64,000 nt of DNA from Streptomyces sp. NBC_01465 (GTDB lineage: Bacteria > Actinomycetota > Actinomycetes > Streptomycetales > Streptomycetaceae). The notes under the pieces are model-generated. The model was not told the DNA's origin. It saw only the letters and a list, made by a program, of their open reading frames with translations, and made no database searches. The stretch is from assembly GCF_036227325.1 (NCBI RefSeq), contig NZ_CP109467.1, forward strand, positions 2,976,001-3,040,000. The letters are read 5' to 3'. The translations under genes were made by a program, and so were the position numbers. Below, in pieces: positions 53,882 to 63,200 of the stretch (the first letter of the stretch is position 1; the number at the start of each line of letters is the position of its first letter).

Positions 53882-54745
53882 ATGGACCAGCGCGCCGAAC
53901 TCAGCGAATTCCTCCGCTCCCGCCGTGCCCGCCTCAAGCCCGAGGACGTCGGGCTGCCGGAGCACGGCCGGGCGCGGCGCGTGCCGGGGCTGCGGCGCGA
54001 GGAGCTGGCGCAGCTGGCCGGGGTGTCGGTGGCGTACTACACGCGCCTGGAGCAGGGCAACGGACGCAATGTGTCGACCGAGGTCCTGGACGCGATCGCG
54101 CGCGCCCTGCGGCTGACGGACGCCGAGCAGGCGCATCTCACTCACCTCGCCAAGCCGAAGACGAAGAAGAAGCGGCAGCCCGCGTGGCGGACGCAGAAGG
54201 TGCGGGCGGACGTCCAGCACCTGATGGACGCGATGGAGGGCGTACCGGCGTATCTGCTCGGTCAGCGCCTGGACATCCTCGGCATGAACCGGCTCGGGCA
54301 GGCGCTCTTCGGCGACCTCGCGTCGGTCCCGCCCGCCGAGCGGAACGTGGCGCGCCAGGTCTTCCTCAATCCGACGCAGCGCGAGCTGTACATGGACTGG
54401 GAGTGCAAGGCGACGGAGGTGGTGAGCGTGCTGCGGCTGTACGCGGGGTGCTCGCCGGACGATCCGCAGCTCTCCGCCCTGGTGGGTGAACTCTCCGTCA
54501 AGAGCGACGAGTTCAGGACGCTGTGGGCGGCGCACACGGTGACGGAGAAGGGGCACGGGGTGAAGCGGCTGCACCATCCGGTGGTGGGCGAGCTGACCCT
54601 CTCGTACGAGACCCTGAAGTTCCCCGACGACCACGACCTGTCGCTGGTCACCTTCCACGCGGAGCCGGGTTCGGCGTCGGCGGAGTCGCTGCGGCTGCTC
54701 GCGAGCTGGGGCGTGGACGCGGCCGCCGCGCCCCAGCACCGCTGA
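53882..54745 (+). CDS. XRE-family regulator with MmyB-like ligand domain
   Basis: A 287-residue regulator. The HTH is at about 10-75 (RRVPGLRREELAQLAGVSVAYYTRLEQG), followed by a PAS-like MmyB domain (LDILGMNRLGQALFGDLA). GTG 53852 (VDVRPRILDV) is an alternative start with a better ribosome site. The divergent alcohol dehydrogenase is the likely target, as this regulator type commonly controls the neighbouring oxidoreductase. Confidence 0.9.
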   Translation: MDQRAELSEFLRSRRARLKPEDVGLPEHGRARRVPGLRREELAQLAGVSVAYYTRLEQGNGRNVSTEVLDAIARALRLTDAEQAHLTHLAKPKTKKKRQPAWRTQKVRADVQHLMDAMEGVPAYLLGQRLDILGMNRLGQALFGDLASVPPAERNVARQVFLNPTQRELYMDWECKATEVVSVLRLYAGCSPDDPQLSALVGELSVKSDEFRTLWAAHTVTEKGHGVKRLHHPVVGELTLSYETLKFPDDHDLSLVTFHAEPGSASAESLRLLASWGVDAAAAPQHR

Positions 54746-54746
54746 G

Positions 54747-55211
54747 TCAGCCCTGGTACGGAGGTGCCACACCCCAGCCCCAGTGCGGGACGGGGGCGCG
54801 GGGCGGCGGGGTGGCGCCGGGCTGGGAGTTGGTCAGGGCGATGCGCGTGCCCCACTCGATGTACGCGGCGAACGCGGACCGGAACTCGGGGTCGTCGGGC
54901 AGCCCCACCTCGTCGGCGGCGTCCATGAGCAGGGATGCCCAGCGGCGGCGCTGCGGTTCGGTGATGGCCTTGCCGAGGTGGTGGGCGAGCATGGCGGGGT
55001 AACCGCCGTGCTCGGAGGTGTACGTGGCCGGGCCCCCGAAGACCTCGCCGAGCCAGAGGGCGACATGGGCGGGGTGGGCGGAGGACATCTCGGCGAAGAC
55101 CGGGGCGAGGAGCTCGTCCTTGCGGACGTGCACGTAGAAGGCCTCGGTGAGCCGCGACAGCGCGTCTGCTCCGCCGGCCCAGTCGTAGAGGGTGGGGATG
55201 TCGTCGGTCAT
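54747..55211 (-). CDS. Group II truncated haemoglobin
   Basis: A 154-residue haem protein of the trHbO type. FYVHVRKDELLAPVFAEM, HVALWLGEVFGGPATYTSEHGGY and the proximal haem-histidine region AHHLGKAITEPQRRRW match. It is likely to bind oxygen or detoxify NO/peroxide. The C-terminal 25 residues are Pro-rich and atypical. ATG 55211; a TTACC-7-GGTAA repeat lies upstream. Confidence 0.92.
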   Translation of the reverse strand: MTDDIPTLYDWAGGADALSRLTEAFYVHVRKDELLAPVFAEMSSAHPAHVALWLGEVFGGPATYTSEHGGYPAMLAHHLGKAITEPQRRRWASLLMDAADEVGLPDDPEFRSAFAAYIEWGTRIALTNSQPGATPPPRAPVPHWGWGVAPPYQG

Positions 55212-55228
55212 GGGTGTGGTCAACTCCC

Positions 55229-55245
55229 TTACCAGGGACGGGTAA
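55229..55245. promoter_or_regulatory. Inverted repeat upstream of the haemoglobin gene
   Basis: TTACC-agggacg-GGTAA, a perfect 5-7-5 repeat 18 bases before the ATG. A possible regulator site. Confidence 0.35.
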
Positions 55246-55315
55246 TGGGCCCAACGTATGCGGATCCGGCCGGAGCGGGGCCGGGCTTCGCTCTCAGCGT
55301 CACGGCGGGCTCCGC

Positions 55316-56275
55316 CTAGAGCTTGGCCTGGTACACCGCCAGTCCCCGCTCCCGCACGTACCCCAGCCCCTCGTTCACCACCAGCATCGGGCCGTTCTCG
55401 TCCGCCACCGTCGTCCCGATCGCCCGCACCCCCGGCTCCGCCCGCCGCACCTCCTCCAGCATCCGCAGCTTCACCGCCCGGCCCAGCCCCTTGCCCCGGT
55501 GCGCCGGCACCACCACCGTGTCGTACTGGAGCGCCCGCGCATCCGCCGGGTCCCGCAGCACCACCTCCGTGTACGCCGCCATCGCGCCCTCCGCGTCCAG
55601 CGCCGCCACCGTCAGCATCCGGCCGCCCCGGTCGAGCACGATCTGCACCGCGGCCCGCACCTGGTCCGCCGTCCACGTCGGCGCCTGCTCCTCGACGTCG
55701 CCCGTCGGCGCGTCCTCCATCGCCTCGTGCGCCACTGCCGAGCTCTCCGCGTACGCGTCCGGTACGACGCCCGACCACGCCACCAGCCGGTAGCCGTCCG
55801 GGAGTTGAGGTGCGGGGGACGGAGCCGTCACGTCCTGTACGTACCACGCCAGCGGCAGCACCATCTCGAAGCCCTGTGCCCGCGCGAAGACCTCCCCGGG
55901 ACCGTCCACCTCGACCATGACCGAGACCGCACTGCGCCCTGACGCGACCAGTTCCGCCCGTACGTCCTGCCAGAGCGCCGCGCCCACACCCCGGCGCCGC
56001 GCCTCGGGCCGTACCGTCAACACGTCCAGGAACGCGGTGTGTTCATTGCCCTCGGCCTCCGAGAGCAGCACGGAGGCCACCCCGTCGAACTCCCCCGCCA
56101 CCCGGTGCGTGGACCGCCCGTGCACCGAAGCGGTCCGCAGCCGCCCCGCCGTCTCGACGGGGCCCTGGGCGGGCACCCCCGGGGGCAGGTCGTGGGACTG
56201 GGCGGCAGTGACGGTGCGGTGCCAGGCGGCGACGTCGGCGTCGGAGGGCGGGGTGGGAAGTGTGGTGATCTGCAT
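55316..56275 (-). CDS. Tandem-GNAT acetyltransferase
   Basis: A 319-residue protein with two GNAT folds. The first has an acetyl-CoA loop RRRGVGAALW (about residue 95) and the second RGKGLGRAVKLRML (about 270). The layout resembles mycothiol synthase MshD-like enzymes, but the sequence is a general double-GNAT. Substrate unknown. ATG 56275. Confidence 0.87.
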   Translation of the reverse strand: MQITTLPTPPSDADVAAWHRTVTAAQSHDLPPGVPAQGPVETAGRLRTASVHGRSTHRVAGEFDGVASVLLSEAEGNEHTAFLDVLTVRPEARRRGVGAALWQDVRAELVASGRSAVSVMVEVDGPGEVFARAQGFEMVLPLAWYVQDVTAPSPAPQLPDGYRLVAWSGVVPDAYAESSAVAHEAMEDAPTGDVEEQAPTWTADQVRAAVQIVLDRGGRMLTVAALDAEGAMAAYTEVVLRDPADARALQYDTVVVPAHRGKGLGRAVKLRMLEEVRRAEPGVRAIGTTVADENGPMLVVNEGLGYVRERGLAVYQAKL

Positions 56276-56286
56276 ACCGGCGAGCG

Positions 56287-56316
56287 TATGCCCGGCCCCC
56301 GCCGAGGGGCCGGGCA
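56287..56316. terminator. Hairpin between ABC operon and GNAT
   Basis: ATGCCCGGCCCC/GGGGCCGGGCAT, a perfect 12-bp stem with a 6-base loop, after the minus-strand ABC operon. The start ATG of the GNAT is upstream at 56275. Confidence 0.65.
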
Positions 56317-56340
56317 TTTCCGTACGACGCCCCAACTCCC

Positions 56341-57036
<696 letters not shown>

Positions 57037-57090
57037 GGGATCGCTCTCAACTCCTGCTGTACGTAAGGAAGATCGGGGCGGGGGCCGGGA

Positions 57091-58578
57091 CTACTCGACG
57101 CGGCGCAGCGCGTCCGCGGGACGCAGCCGCGATGCGCGCCAGCCGCCGAAGCCGCCCGCGACGAGTCCGCCGCCGACAGCGAGAGCGACCGCGATGCCGA
57201 TGGTGGAGACCGAGACGGGCGCGGTCAGTGCGATGTCGACGGCCTTGGAGGCGGCCTGACGGCCGGGACCGCCGAAGCCGCCGCCCCCGCCGAAGCCACC
57301 GCCGCCACCGCCCGCGCCGCCGCCCGTGGAGCCGAGCGAGGCGGAGAGGGTCGGGCTGATCGCGGTCACGGTGTACGCGCCGGCCAGGCCGACCGCGATG
57401 CCGAGGATCCCGCCGAGAAGGCCGTTGACCAGGGCCTCGCCCATGACCTGACGGGTGACGCGCCCACTCTTCCAGCCGAGCGCCTTGAGCGTGCCGAACT
57501 CGCGCACACGGCGGCTGACGGCGGAGGAGGTGAGCAGTCCGGCCACCAGGAACGCGGCGACGAGGACGGCGATGGAGAGCCACTTGCCTACGTTGGTCGC
57601 CAGGTTGGAGGCGGTCGACAGCGAGCCGGAGACGGACTTCGCCAGGTCGGCGGAGGTGGTGACCGTGGTGCCCGAGACGTTCTTCTGGATGGCCGACTTC
57701 ACGCCGGAGATCTGCTTCGAGTCGGTGGCCTGGACGTAGACCGTGGTGACCTTGTCCTTCGAGGAGGAGAGGGTCTGCGCCTGGGTCAGCGGGATGTAGA
57801 GGTTGGCCGCCGCGTCACCGCTGTCGGGGGTCGCGACACCGACGATCTTGAACTTGACCGCGTGGATGGTGACGGTCGAACCGACCTTGAGCTTCTTCTC
57901 CTTGGCGTACGAGGCGTCGACCACGGCGACCTTGGCGTTGGTCTCCGAGGACGTGAACGTACGCCCGGACGTGATCTTCGACGAGGTCATCGGGCCGAGG
58001 CCCAGGTGAGCGACGTCGGTGCCGTAGACGGTGTAGGAGTTGACGTCGAAGTTGGCCCCGCCGCCGCGGACCTCGCCCTGCGGCTGCTGGTTGCCTCCGC
58101 CGCCGTTGCGGCCGCCCTGGCCGCCGCCGGTGCCCGTGCCGGGGGTCTGCTTGAACTCGCCGCGGGTGAACTGCCCGTCGACCTTCATCACGGTCAGCGA
58201 GAGCCCGCCGACGGCGCCGGAGACGCCGCTCTGGCTGCCGACCTTGGTGACGGTGGAGGCGGCGAGGGTCTGGAAGCCCTGGACCATGACGCGGTCGGTG
58301 GACTGCGTCTTGGCGTCGCCGCTGCCCTGGGCGTCGAAGTTGAACTTCGGGCGGGTGGTGGCGCCCGTGGTGCCCGGCGCGGCGGCGGCCTTGGTGACGG
58401 TCATGTCCGTACCGAGTCCGTACAGCGACTGCAGGACCTTGTCCTGCGCCTTGCCCATGCCCGAGGAGACCGAGGAGACCACGATGACCAGGGCGATGCC
58501 GAGGGCGAGCCCCGACGCGATGACCAGTGCCGCTTTTCTGCGGCGGCGCAGTTCGCGCCGGAGGTAGGTGAAGAACAT
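57091..58578 (-). CDS. FtsX-like permease of the MacB family
   Basis: A 495-residue permease. One helix at the start (RKAALVIASGLALGIALVIVVSSV), a large extracytoplasmic domain with Gly/Gln-rich stretches (TGTGGGQGGRNGGGG), three helices near the C-terminus including the FtsX motif, and another glycine-rich loop (GGGAGGGGGGFGGGGGFGG) before the last helix. Works with the ATPase. The Gly-rich loops are unusual for MacB. Confidence 0.9.
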   Translation of the reverse strand: MFFTYLRRELRRRRKAALVIASGLALGIALVIVVSSVSSGMGKAQDKVLQSLYGLGTDMTVTKAAAAPGTTGATTRPKFNFDAQGSGDAKTQSTDRVMVQGFQTLAASTVTKVGSQSGVSGAVGGLSLTVMKVDGQFTRGEFKQTPGTGTGGGQGGRNGGGGNQQPQGEVRGGGANFDVNSYTVYGTDVAHLGLGPMTSSKITSGRTFTSSETNAKVAVVDASYAKEKKLKVGSTVTIHAVKFKIVGVATPDSGDAAANLYIPLTQAQTLSSSKDKVTTVYVQATDSKQISGVKSAIQKNVSGTTVTTSADLAKSVSGSLSTASNLATNVGKWLSIAVLVAAFLVAGLLTSSAVSRRVREFGTLKALGWKSGRVTRQVMGEALVNGLLGGILGIAVGLAGAYTVTAISPTLSASLGSTGGGAGGGGGGFGGGGGFGGPGRQAASKAVDIALTAPVSVSTIGIAVALAVGGGLVAGGFGGWRASRLRPADALRRVE

Positions 58579-58645
58579 GGCGCGAAATTAAGGCGCTGTG
58601 GTGATGGTGGGATAAGGCCAGTGTGAGAGTCGCATGAGAACGCAG

Positions 58646-58677
58646 ACGGCGGCCGTTCCCGGAGGGACGGCCGCCGT
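58646..58677. terminator. Hairpin after the second L,D-transpeptidase
   Basis: ACGGCGGCCGT/ACGGCCGCCGT, an 11-bp perfect stem with a 10-base loop. Confidence 0.65.
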
Positions 58678-58701
58678 GCTACAGCGCGTTGATCAGGTCG
58701 G

Positions 58702-59970
58702 TCAGACGGCCGAACCGGCCTTCCACGACGACCAGTTCAGGTTCCAGCCGTTGAGGCCGTTGTCGGGCTGGATGGTCTTGTCGTTGGAGTTCTTGACGAT
58801 CACGACATCACCGATGAGCGAGTGGTTGTAGAACCACGCGGCCGACGTGTTCGGGTCGCCCGCACCCTTGGTGTCGGACAGGCCGACACAGCCGTGGCTG
58901 GTGTTGGTCGAGCCGAAGATCGACTTGGCGCCCCAGTAGTTGCCGTGGATGAAGGTGCCCGAGTTGGACAGCCGCATGGCGTGCGGGACGTCCTTGATGT
59001 CGTACTCGCCCTTGCCGTCGGAGTCCGTGAAGCCGACCGTCGCACCGTTCATACGGGTCTGCTTGTACTTCTCGGAGATCACCATCTGGCCGTTGTACGT
59101 GGTGTGCTCCGGCGAGCCCGCCGAGATCGGGATCGTCTTGATGACGTTCCCGTCCTGCGTGACCTTCATGGTGTGCGCCTTGGCGTCGACCACGGAGACC
59201 TGGTTGCGGCCGATCTTGAAGGTGACGGTCTTGTCCTGAACGCCGGTGACACCGTTGGCGCCCTCGACGCCGTCCAGGGCCAGCTTCAGGGTGATCGTCG
59301 ACCCTTCCTTCCAGTACTGGTCGGGGCGGAAGTCGAGCCGTGTACCGGAGAACCAGTGCCCGACGACTTCCTGACCGGCGCTCGACGTCACCGTGATGCC
59401 GGACTGGACGGCCTTCTTGTCGGTGATCGTCTTGTTGAAGTTGATCGAGACCGGCATGCCCACGCCGACGGTCGAACCGTCCTCGGGGGTGAAGTTCCCT
59501 ATGAAGCTGTTGGCCGGCGAGACGGTCGTGAACGACGAGTTCTCGTGGGCCTGGCGGCCCTTCGAGTCCTCGGCGGTCGCGTCGATCTTGTACGTGGTCG
59601 ACCGGTCGAGCTGGGCGTCCGGCTTCCAGCTGAGCCCGTCGGCGGAGATCGTGCCCTTGACGGCGGCACCGGCCGCGGTGGTCATCGCCACCTGCGTCAG
59701 CTTGCCCTCGCTGACGGTGACCTTGGCGTCACTGTTGATACCGGCGTTCTGCGTACCGGCCTTGGGCGCGATGGTGATCTTGGCGGCTGAGGTGTCCTCG
59801 GCAGCGGCCTTGTCCGCCTGCGCCTGCGACGACGACTTCGACCCGGTCGAGTCGCTCCCCTTGTCGCTGCTGCCACTGCACGCCGACAGCACCACAACGC
59901 CGCCGAGCACCGCAGACGCGGCTATCAGAGCCCTGCGCCGCTTGCTGTCCCTCTTCACACGCATCTCCAT
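58702..59970 (-). CDS. L,D-transpeptidase lipoprotein with Ig-like domains (copy 2)
   Basis: A 422-residue homologue of the protein at 48191. Lipobox LSAC (Cys31), an acidic/Ser linker, Ig-like domains and the YkuD domain with SHGC (Cys361). The two share long stretches such as TSHGCxGL and PDNGLNGWNL. ATG 59970 is preferred; 59964 and a GTG a little further are possible. It forms 3-3 peptidoglycan links. Confidence 0.93.
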   Translation of the reverse strand: MEMRVKRDSKRRRALIAASAVLGGVVVLSACSGSSDKGSDSTGSKSSSQAQADKAAAEDTSAAKITIAPKAGTQNAGINSDAKVTVSEGKLTQVAMTTAAGAAVKGTISADGLSWKPDAQLDRSTTYKIDATAEDSKGRQAHENSSFTTVSPANSFIGNFTPEDGSTVGVGMPVSINFNKTITDKKAVQSGITVTSSAGQEVVGHWFSGTRLDFRPDQYWKEGSTITLKLALDGVEGANGVTGVQDKTVTFKIGRNQVSVVDAKAHTMKVTQDGNVIKTIPISAGSPEHTTYNGQMVISEKYKQTRMNGATVGFTDSDGKGEYDIKDVPHAMRLSNSGTFIHGNYWGAKSIFGSTNTSHGCVGLSDTKGAGDPNTSAAWFYNHSLIGDVVIVKNSNDKTIQPDNGLNGWNLNWSSWKAGSAV

Positions 59971-60191
59971 CGTTGGCGAATCCCCTGCCTTACCCCGTAT
60001 TAACACCCATACCGATGATTCGGTTCCGCATATGCGTCGCCTGTGAACAACGCCACGCCGGGTACCCCATCCTCCTCTCCCGAATCATCTCGCGAACACG
60101 GGGGTGGCCAGGGCTTTCCTCAGGTGGCCCGGGGTCACTAACATCACCGCACAGGGGGCCAATTCGTGTATGCCACAAGGGAGATCGATTC

Positions 60192-60371
60192 GTGCACGCG
60201 TCCGCTTCCGTACGCCGCCCGCTGCTGACCGCCACCGCCGCGGGCACTCTGCTCGCCGCCCTGTGGTTCGTGCCGTCGGCGAATGCGACGCAGGAACAGC
60301 AGCAGCGGGTCGCGACGGTGGACCACCAGGTCGCACAGCCGCAGCCCGCTGCGAACACGTCTGCCAAGTAG
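60192..60371 (+). CDS. Small secreted peptide
   Basis: A 59-residue product. GTG 60192 has AAGGGAG upstream. A signal peptide (ASVRRPLLTATAAGTLLAALWFVPSANA) with an Ala-x-Ala cut site leaves about 27 residues rich in Gln/Ala. No cysteine or recognised domain. It ends three bases before the convergent hutH. Function unknown. Confidence 0.65.
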   Translation: MHASASVRRPLLTATAAGTLLAALWFVPSANATQEQQQRVATVDHQVAQPQPAANTSAK

Positions 60372-60374
60372 CGC

Positions 60375-61919
60375 CTAGGCGAGCGCTCCGGTCACGGTCT
60401 CGACGGCCGTGACCACGCCGCCACCCCGTACGAACTCGTCCGCCGCGGCAAGGTCCGGCGCGAGGAACCGGTCGGGGCCGGGGCCTTCGACCCCCGCCTT
60501 CCGTACGGCGTCGATGACGGCCTGCGAGGCAGGCGCCGGGGCGAGCCCCGCACGGAACTCGATCGCACGCGTCGACGCGTACAACTCGACGGCGACGATC
60601 CGGGCGAGGTTCGCGACGGAGGTCCGCAGCTTCCGCGCGGCCGACCACCCCATGGAGACGTGGTCCTCCTGCATGGCGGAGGACGGAATCGAATCGACGG
60701 AAGCGGGCACCGCGAGCCGCTTCATCTCGCTCACGAGCGCGGCCTGCGTGTACTGGGCGATCATCAGCCCGGAGTCGACACCGGCGTCGTCGGCGAGGAA
60801 GGCCGGCAGCCCGTGCGAACGGTTCTTGTCGAGGAGCCGGTCGGTGCGACGCTCGGCGATGGACCCGAGGTCGGCGGCGGCGATGGCGAGGAAGTCCAGC
60901 ACGTACGCAACGGGCGCACCATGGAAGTTCCCGTTGGACTCCACGCGCCCATCAGCCAGCACCACAGGATTGTCGACGGCAGAGGCGAGCTCCCGCTCGG
61001 CCACGACGCGCGCATAGGCAAGGGTGTCGCGCCCGGCCCCCGCGACCTGCGGCGCGCACCGCACCGAGTAGGCGTCCTGGACGCGCGGCGCGTCGTCCTG
61101 GTGGTGACCGGTGAGCTGGGACCCCTCGAGGACCTTGAGCATGTTGGCGGCGGCGGCACCCTGCCCCGGGTGGGGCCGAATGGCATGAAGCTCAGGAGCA
61201 AGCACCTTCTCAGTCCCCAGCAGAGCCTCAAGGCTCAACGCGGCGGTGACATCGGCGCTCTTGTAGAGCATCTCCAGGTCGTCGAGCGCCATGACGAGCA
61301 TGCCGAGCATGCCGTCGGTCCCGTTGAGGAGGGCGAGCCCCTCCTTCTCGCGCAGCTCGACGGGAGCGATCCCGGCAGCGGCGAGCAGCTCCCCGGCGGG
61401 CTTCACCACACCATCGGCACCCTCGGCGTCACCCTCGCCCATCAGCGTCAGCGCACAGTGGGACAGCGGCGCAAGATCCCCGGAACACCCCAGCGACCCG
61501 AACTCATGAACAACAGGCGTGATGCCCGCGTTCAGAACATCGGCCATGGTCTGCGCGACCTCGGGCCGCACCCCGGTGTGCCCGGAGCAGACGGTCTTGA
61601 GCCGCAGGAACATCAGCGCGCGTACGACTTCGCGCTCCACCCGCGGCCCCATGCCGGCGGCGTGCGACCGCACGATGTTGCGCTGCAACTGCGCACGCAG
61701 CTCGGGGCTGATGTGCCGGGAGGCGAGCGCCCCGAACCCGGTCGAGACGCCGTAGACGGGCTCGGGCTTGGCGGCGAGCGCGTCGACGATCTCACGGGCG
61801 GCGGCAAGGGCGGCGACGGCTTCCCCGGAGAGCTCGATCCGAGCGTTCCCACGGGCGACGGCGATGACGTCGGCGGCGGTGGTCCCGGACGTCCCCAACA
61901 CAACGGTGTGCATATCCAT
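60375..61919 (-). CDS. hutH: Histidine ammonia-lyase
   Basis: Deaminates histidine to urocanate, the first step of histidine catabolism; 514 residues. The MIO cofactor arises from Cys145-Ser146-Gly147 (CSG instead of ASG, as in Streptomyces enzymes), within GSLGCSGDLAPLSHCAL. Tyr56 in YGVSTGFGAL is the active-site tyrosine. ATG 61919 lies right at the predicted transcription start, so the message is probably leaderless; the second ATG at 61913 is the alternative. Monocistronic. Confidence 0.96.
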   Translation of the reverse strand: MDMHTVVLGTSGTTAADVIAVARGNARIELSGEAVAALAAAREIVDALAAKPEPVYGVSTGFGALASRHISPELRAQLQRNIVRSHAAGMGPRVEREVVRALMFLRLKTVCSGHTGVRPEVAQTMADVLNAGITPVVHEFGSLGCSGDLAPLSHCALTLMGEGDAEGADGVVKPAGELLAAAGIAPVELREKEGLALLNGTDGMLGMLVMALDDLEMLYKSADVTAALSLEALLGTEKVLAPELHAIRPHPGQGAAAANMLKVLEGSQLTGHHQDDAPRVQDAYSVRCAPQVAGAGRDTLAYARVVAERELASAVDNPVVLADGRVESNGNFHGAPVAYVLDFLAIAAADLGSIAERRTDRLLDKNRSHGLPAFLADDAGVDSGLMIAQYTQAALVSEMKRLAVPASVDSIPSSAMQEDHVSMGWSAARKLRTSVANLARIVAVELYASTRAIEFRAGLAPAPASQAVIDAVRKAGVEGPGPDRFLAPDLAAADEFVRGGGVVTAVETVTGALA

Positions 61920-61926
61920 ATTCAGG

Positions 61927-61955
61927 AGCGTACGGACTGAAACCCAAGATGTCAC
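61927..61955 (-). promoter_or_regulatory. hutH promoter (leaderless)
   Basis: -35 GTGACA (61950-61955), 17-base spacer, -10 TACGCT (61927-61932); the ATG starts 7 bases after the -10. The motifs fit the vegetative sigma factor. Confidence 0.65.
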
Positions 61956-61994
61956 CACCGGACGCGGGGTTGGCCCCTTACCCGCCTCCCCCGC

Positions 61995-63140
61995 CTACCC
62001 GGGCCCCGGCTGCGGGCGCGTGCCCCGGAAGCGGCGGCGGTCCGTGCGTGACGGAGGGGCGTCCGCGAGGCGGATGACCGCGCCGTCTCTGCCCGCCACC
62101 ACCGGCTTCGGGGAGCGGGTTGCCTTTGCGCTGTACTGGGCCGCGTCCGCCAGGCGGAACAGGCGGCGGGCCGAGCGCAGGGGGCCGATGGGGTCGCCTG
62201 TTGATGCGACGCCGCAGGCCACTCCCTCGCCCAGGTCCAACTCGGCCGCCCTGATGCAGAGTTCGGTCGAGGCGTGGATCACCTCGTCCGCCGTGGGGCC
62301 CACCGACAGGAGGCAGAACTCGTCTCCTCCCAGGCGGGCCGCCAGCGCCCCCGGCAGCATCGCGCCGCAGAGCGAGAGGACCGAGCCGAAGCGTTCGAGG
62401 AGGCGGTCGCCCGTTGCGTGGCCCAGGGTGTCGTTGACCTTCTTCAGGCCGTTCAGGTCGCAGACCACCAGGCTCACCGTCGCGCCCGTCGTGCGGTGCT
62501 TCTCGATCGCCTCGTCCAGGCGTATGTCCACTGCTCGGCGGTTCGCCAAGCCCGTCAAGGGATCCGTGAAGGCCAGTTTGCGGACCTCTTCGAGGCGTTC
62601 CGTCTGGGCGATTCCTGCCGCTACCACCGACGCGAGCACCGTCGCGAAGTCCGCGTCCGCCGGGTCGAAGATCGGCGCTCCCGCCGGGCGGGCCACGTAC
62701 AGCTCGCCCCAGGCACGGCCGCGGAGGACGATCGGCGCCACCACGCAGCAGCCCCTCCCCCGGCGCCGCAGCGCCGCCACGCGCTGGTGGCAGTAGCCGG
62801 CCGTCGGTTCGGACGGGCCCGCCGCCGTTTCCACCCAGGCGTTGGGCTGGCCGCCGCCCGCCCACTTCTCGTGCAGGAACTCGGTGATCTCCGGGAACTG
62901 GTGGACGGGGTACGTCTCGTCCTCGGGGAACTCGGCCTCCCCGTCCGCCAACTCCCCTACGTTGACCAGGACTTTGAGGCGGCCGAGTTCACGCTCCCAG
63001 ACCGAGAGAGCCGAAAAGCTCCCCTGCAGCGCACTGCCCGCCCCCACCGCCGCCGCCCGCCACGTCTCGCGCGGACTCTGCGCGGCCGCCATGGCCTGCG
63101 CCAGCGCCACCACGGCCCGTAGCCTGTCGTCGTCACCCAT
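61995..63140 (-). CDS. GAF-GGDEF diguanylate cyclase
   Basis: A soluble 381-residue enzyme making cyclic di-GMP, which governs Streptomyces development. Residues 20-180 form a GAF sensor; the GGDEF domain has the intact active site GGDEF (271-275) and LTGLANRRAVD, DLNGLKKVNDTLGH. The RxxD inhibitory site is not present five residues before it, so feedback inhibition is not expected. The layout resembles CdgE. The basic, Pro-rich tail is extra. Confidence 0.92.
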   Translation of the reverse strand: MGDDDRLRAVVALAQAMAAAQSPRETWRAAAVGAGSALQGSFSALSVWERELGRLKVLVNVGELADGEAEFPEDETYPVHQFPEITEFLHEKWAGGGQPNAWVETAAGPSEPTAGYCHQRVAALRRRGRGCCVVAPIVLRGRAWGELYVARPAGAPIFDPADADFATVLASVVAAGIAQTERLEEVRKLAFTDPLTGLANRRAVDIRLDEAIEKHRTTGATVSLVVCDLNGLKKVNDTLGHATGDRLLERFGSVLSLCGAMLPGALAARLGGDEFCLLSVGPTADEVIHASTELCIRAAELDLGEGVACGVASTGDPIGPLRSARRLFRLADAAQYSAKATRSPKPVVAGRDGAVIRLADAPPSRTDRRRFRGTRPQPGPG

Positions 63141-63182
63141 TGACCCAGTTTAGGAGGGTTTTTGGTTGTTTGGACAGTTATT

Positions 63183-63199
63183 GACTACGGACCGTAGTC
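63183..63199. promoter_or_regulatory. 17-bp palindrome between diguanylate cyclase and enoyl-CoA hydratase
   Basis: GACTACGG-A-CCGTAGTC is perfect. It lies between the hydratase stop and the cyclase start on the minus strand; it may be an operator for the cyclase or a terminator hairpin of the hydratase gene. Confidence 0.5.
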
Positions 63200-63200
63200 G

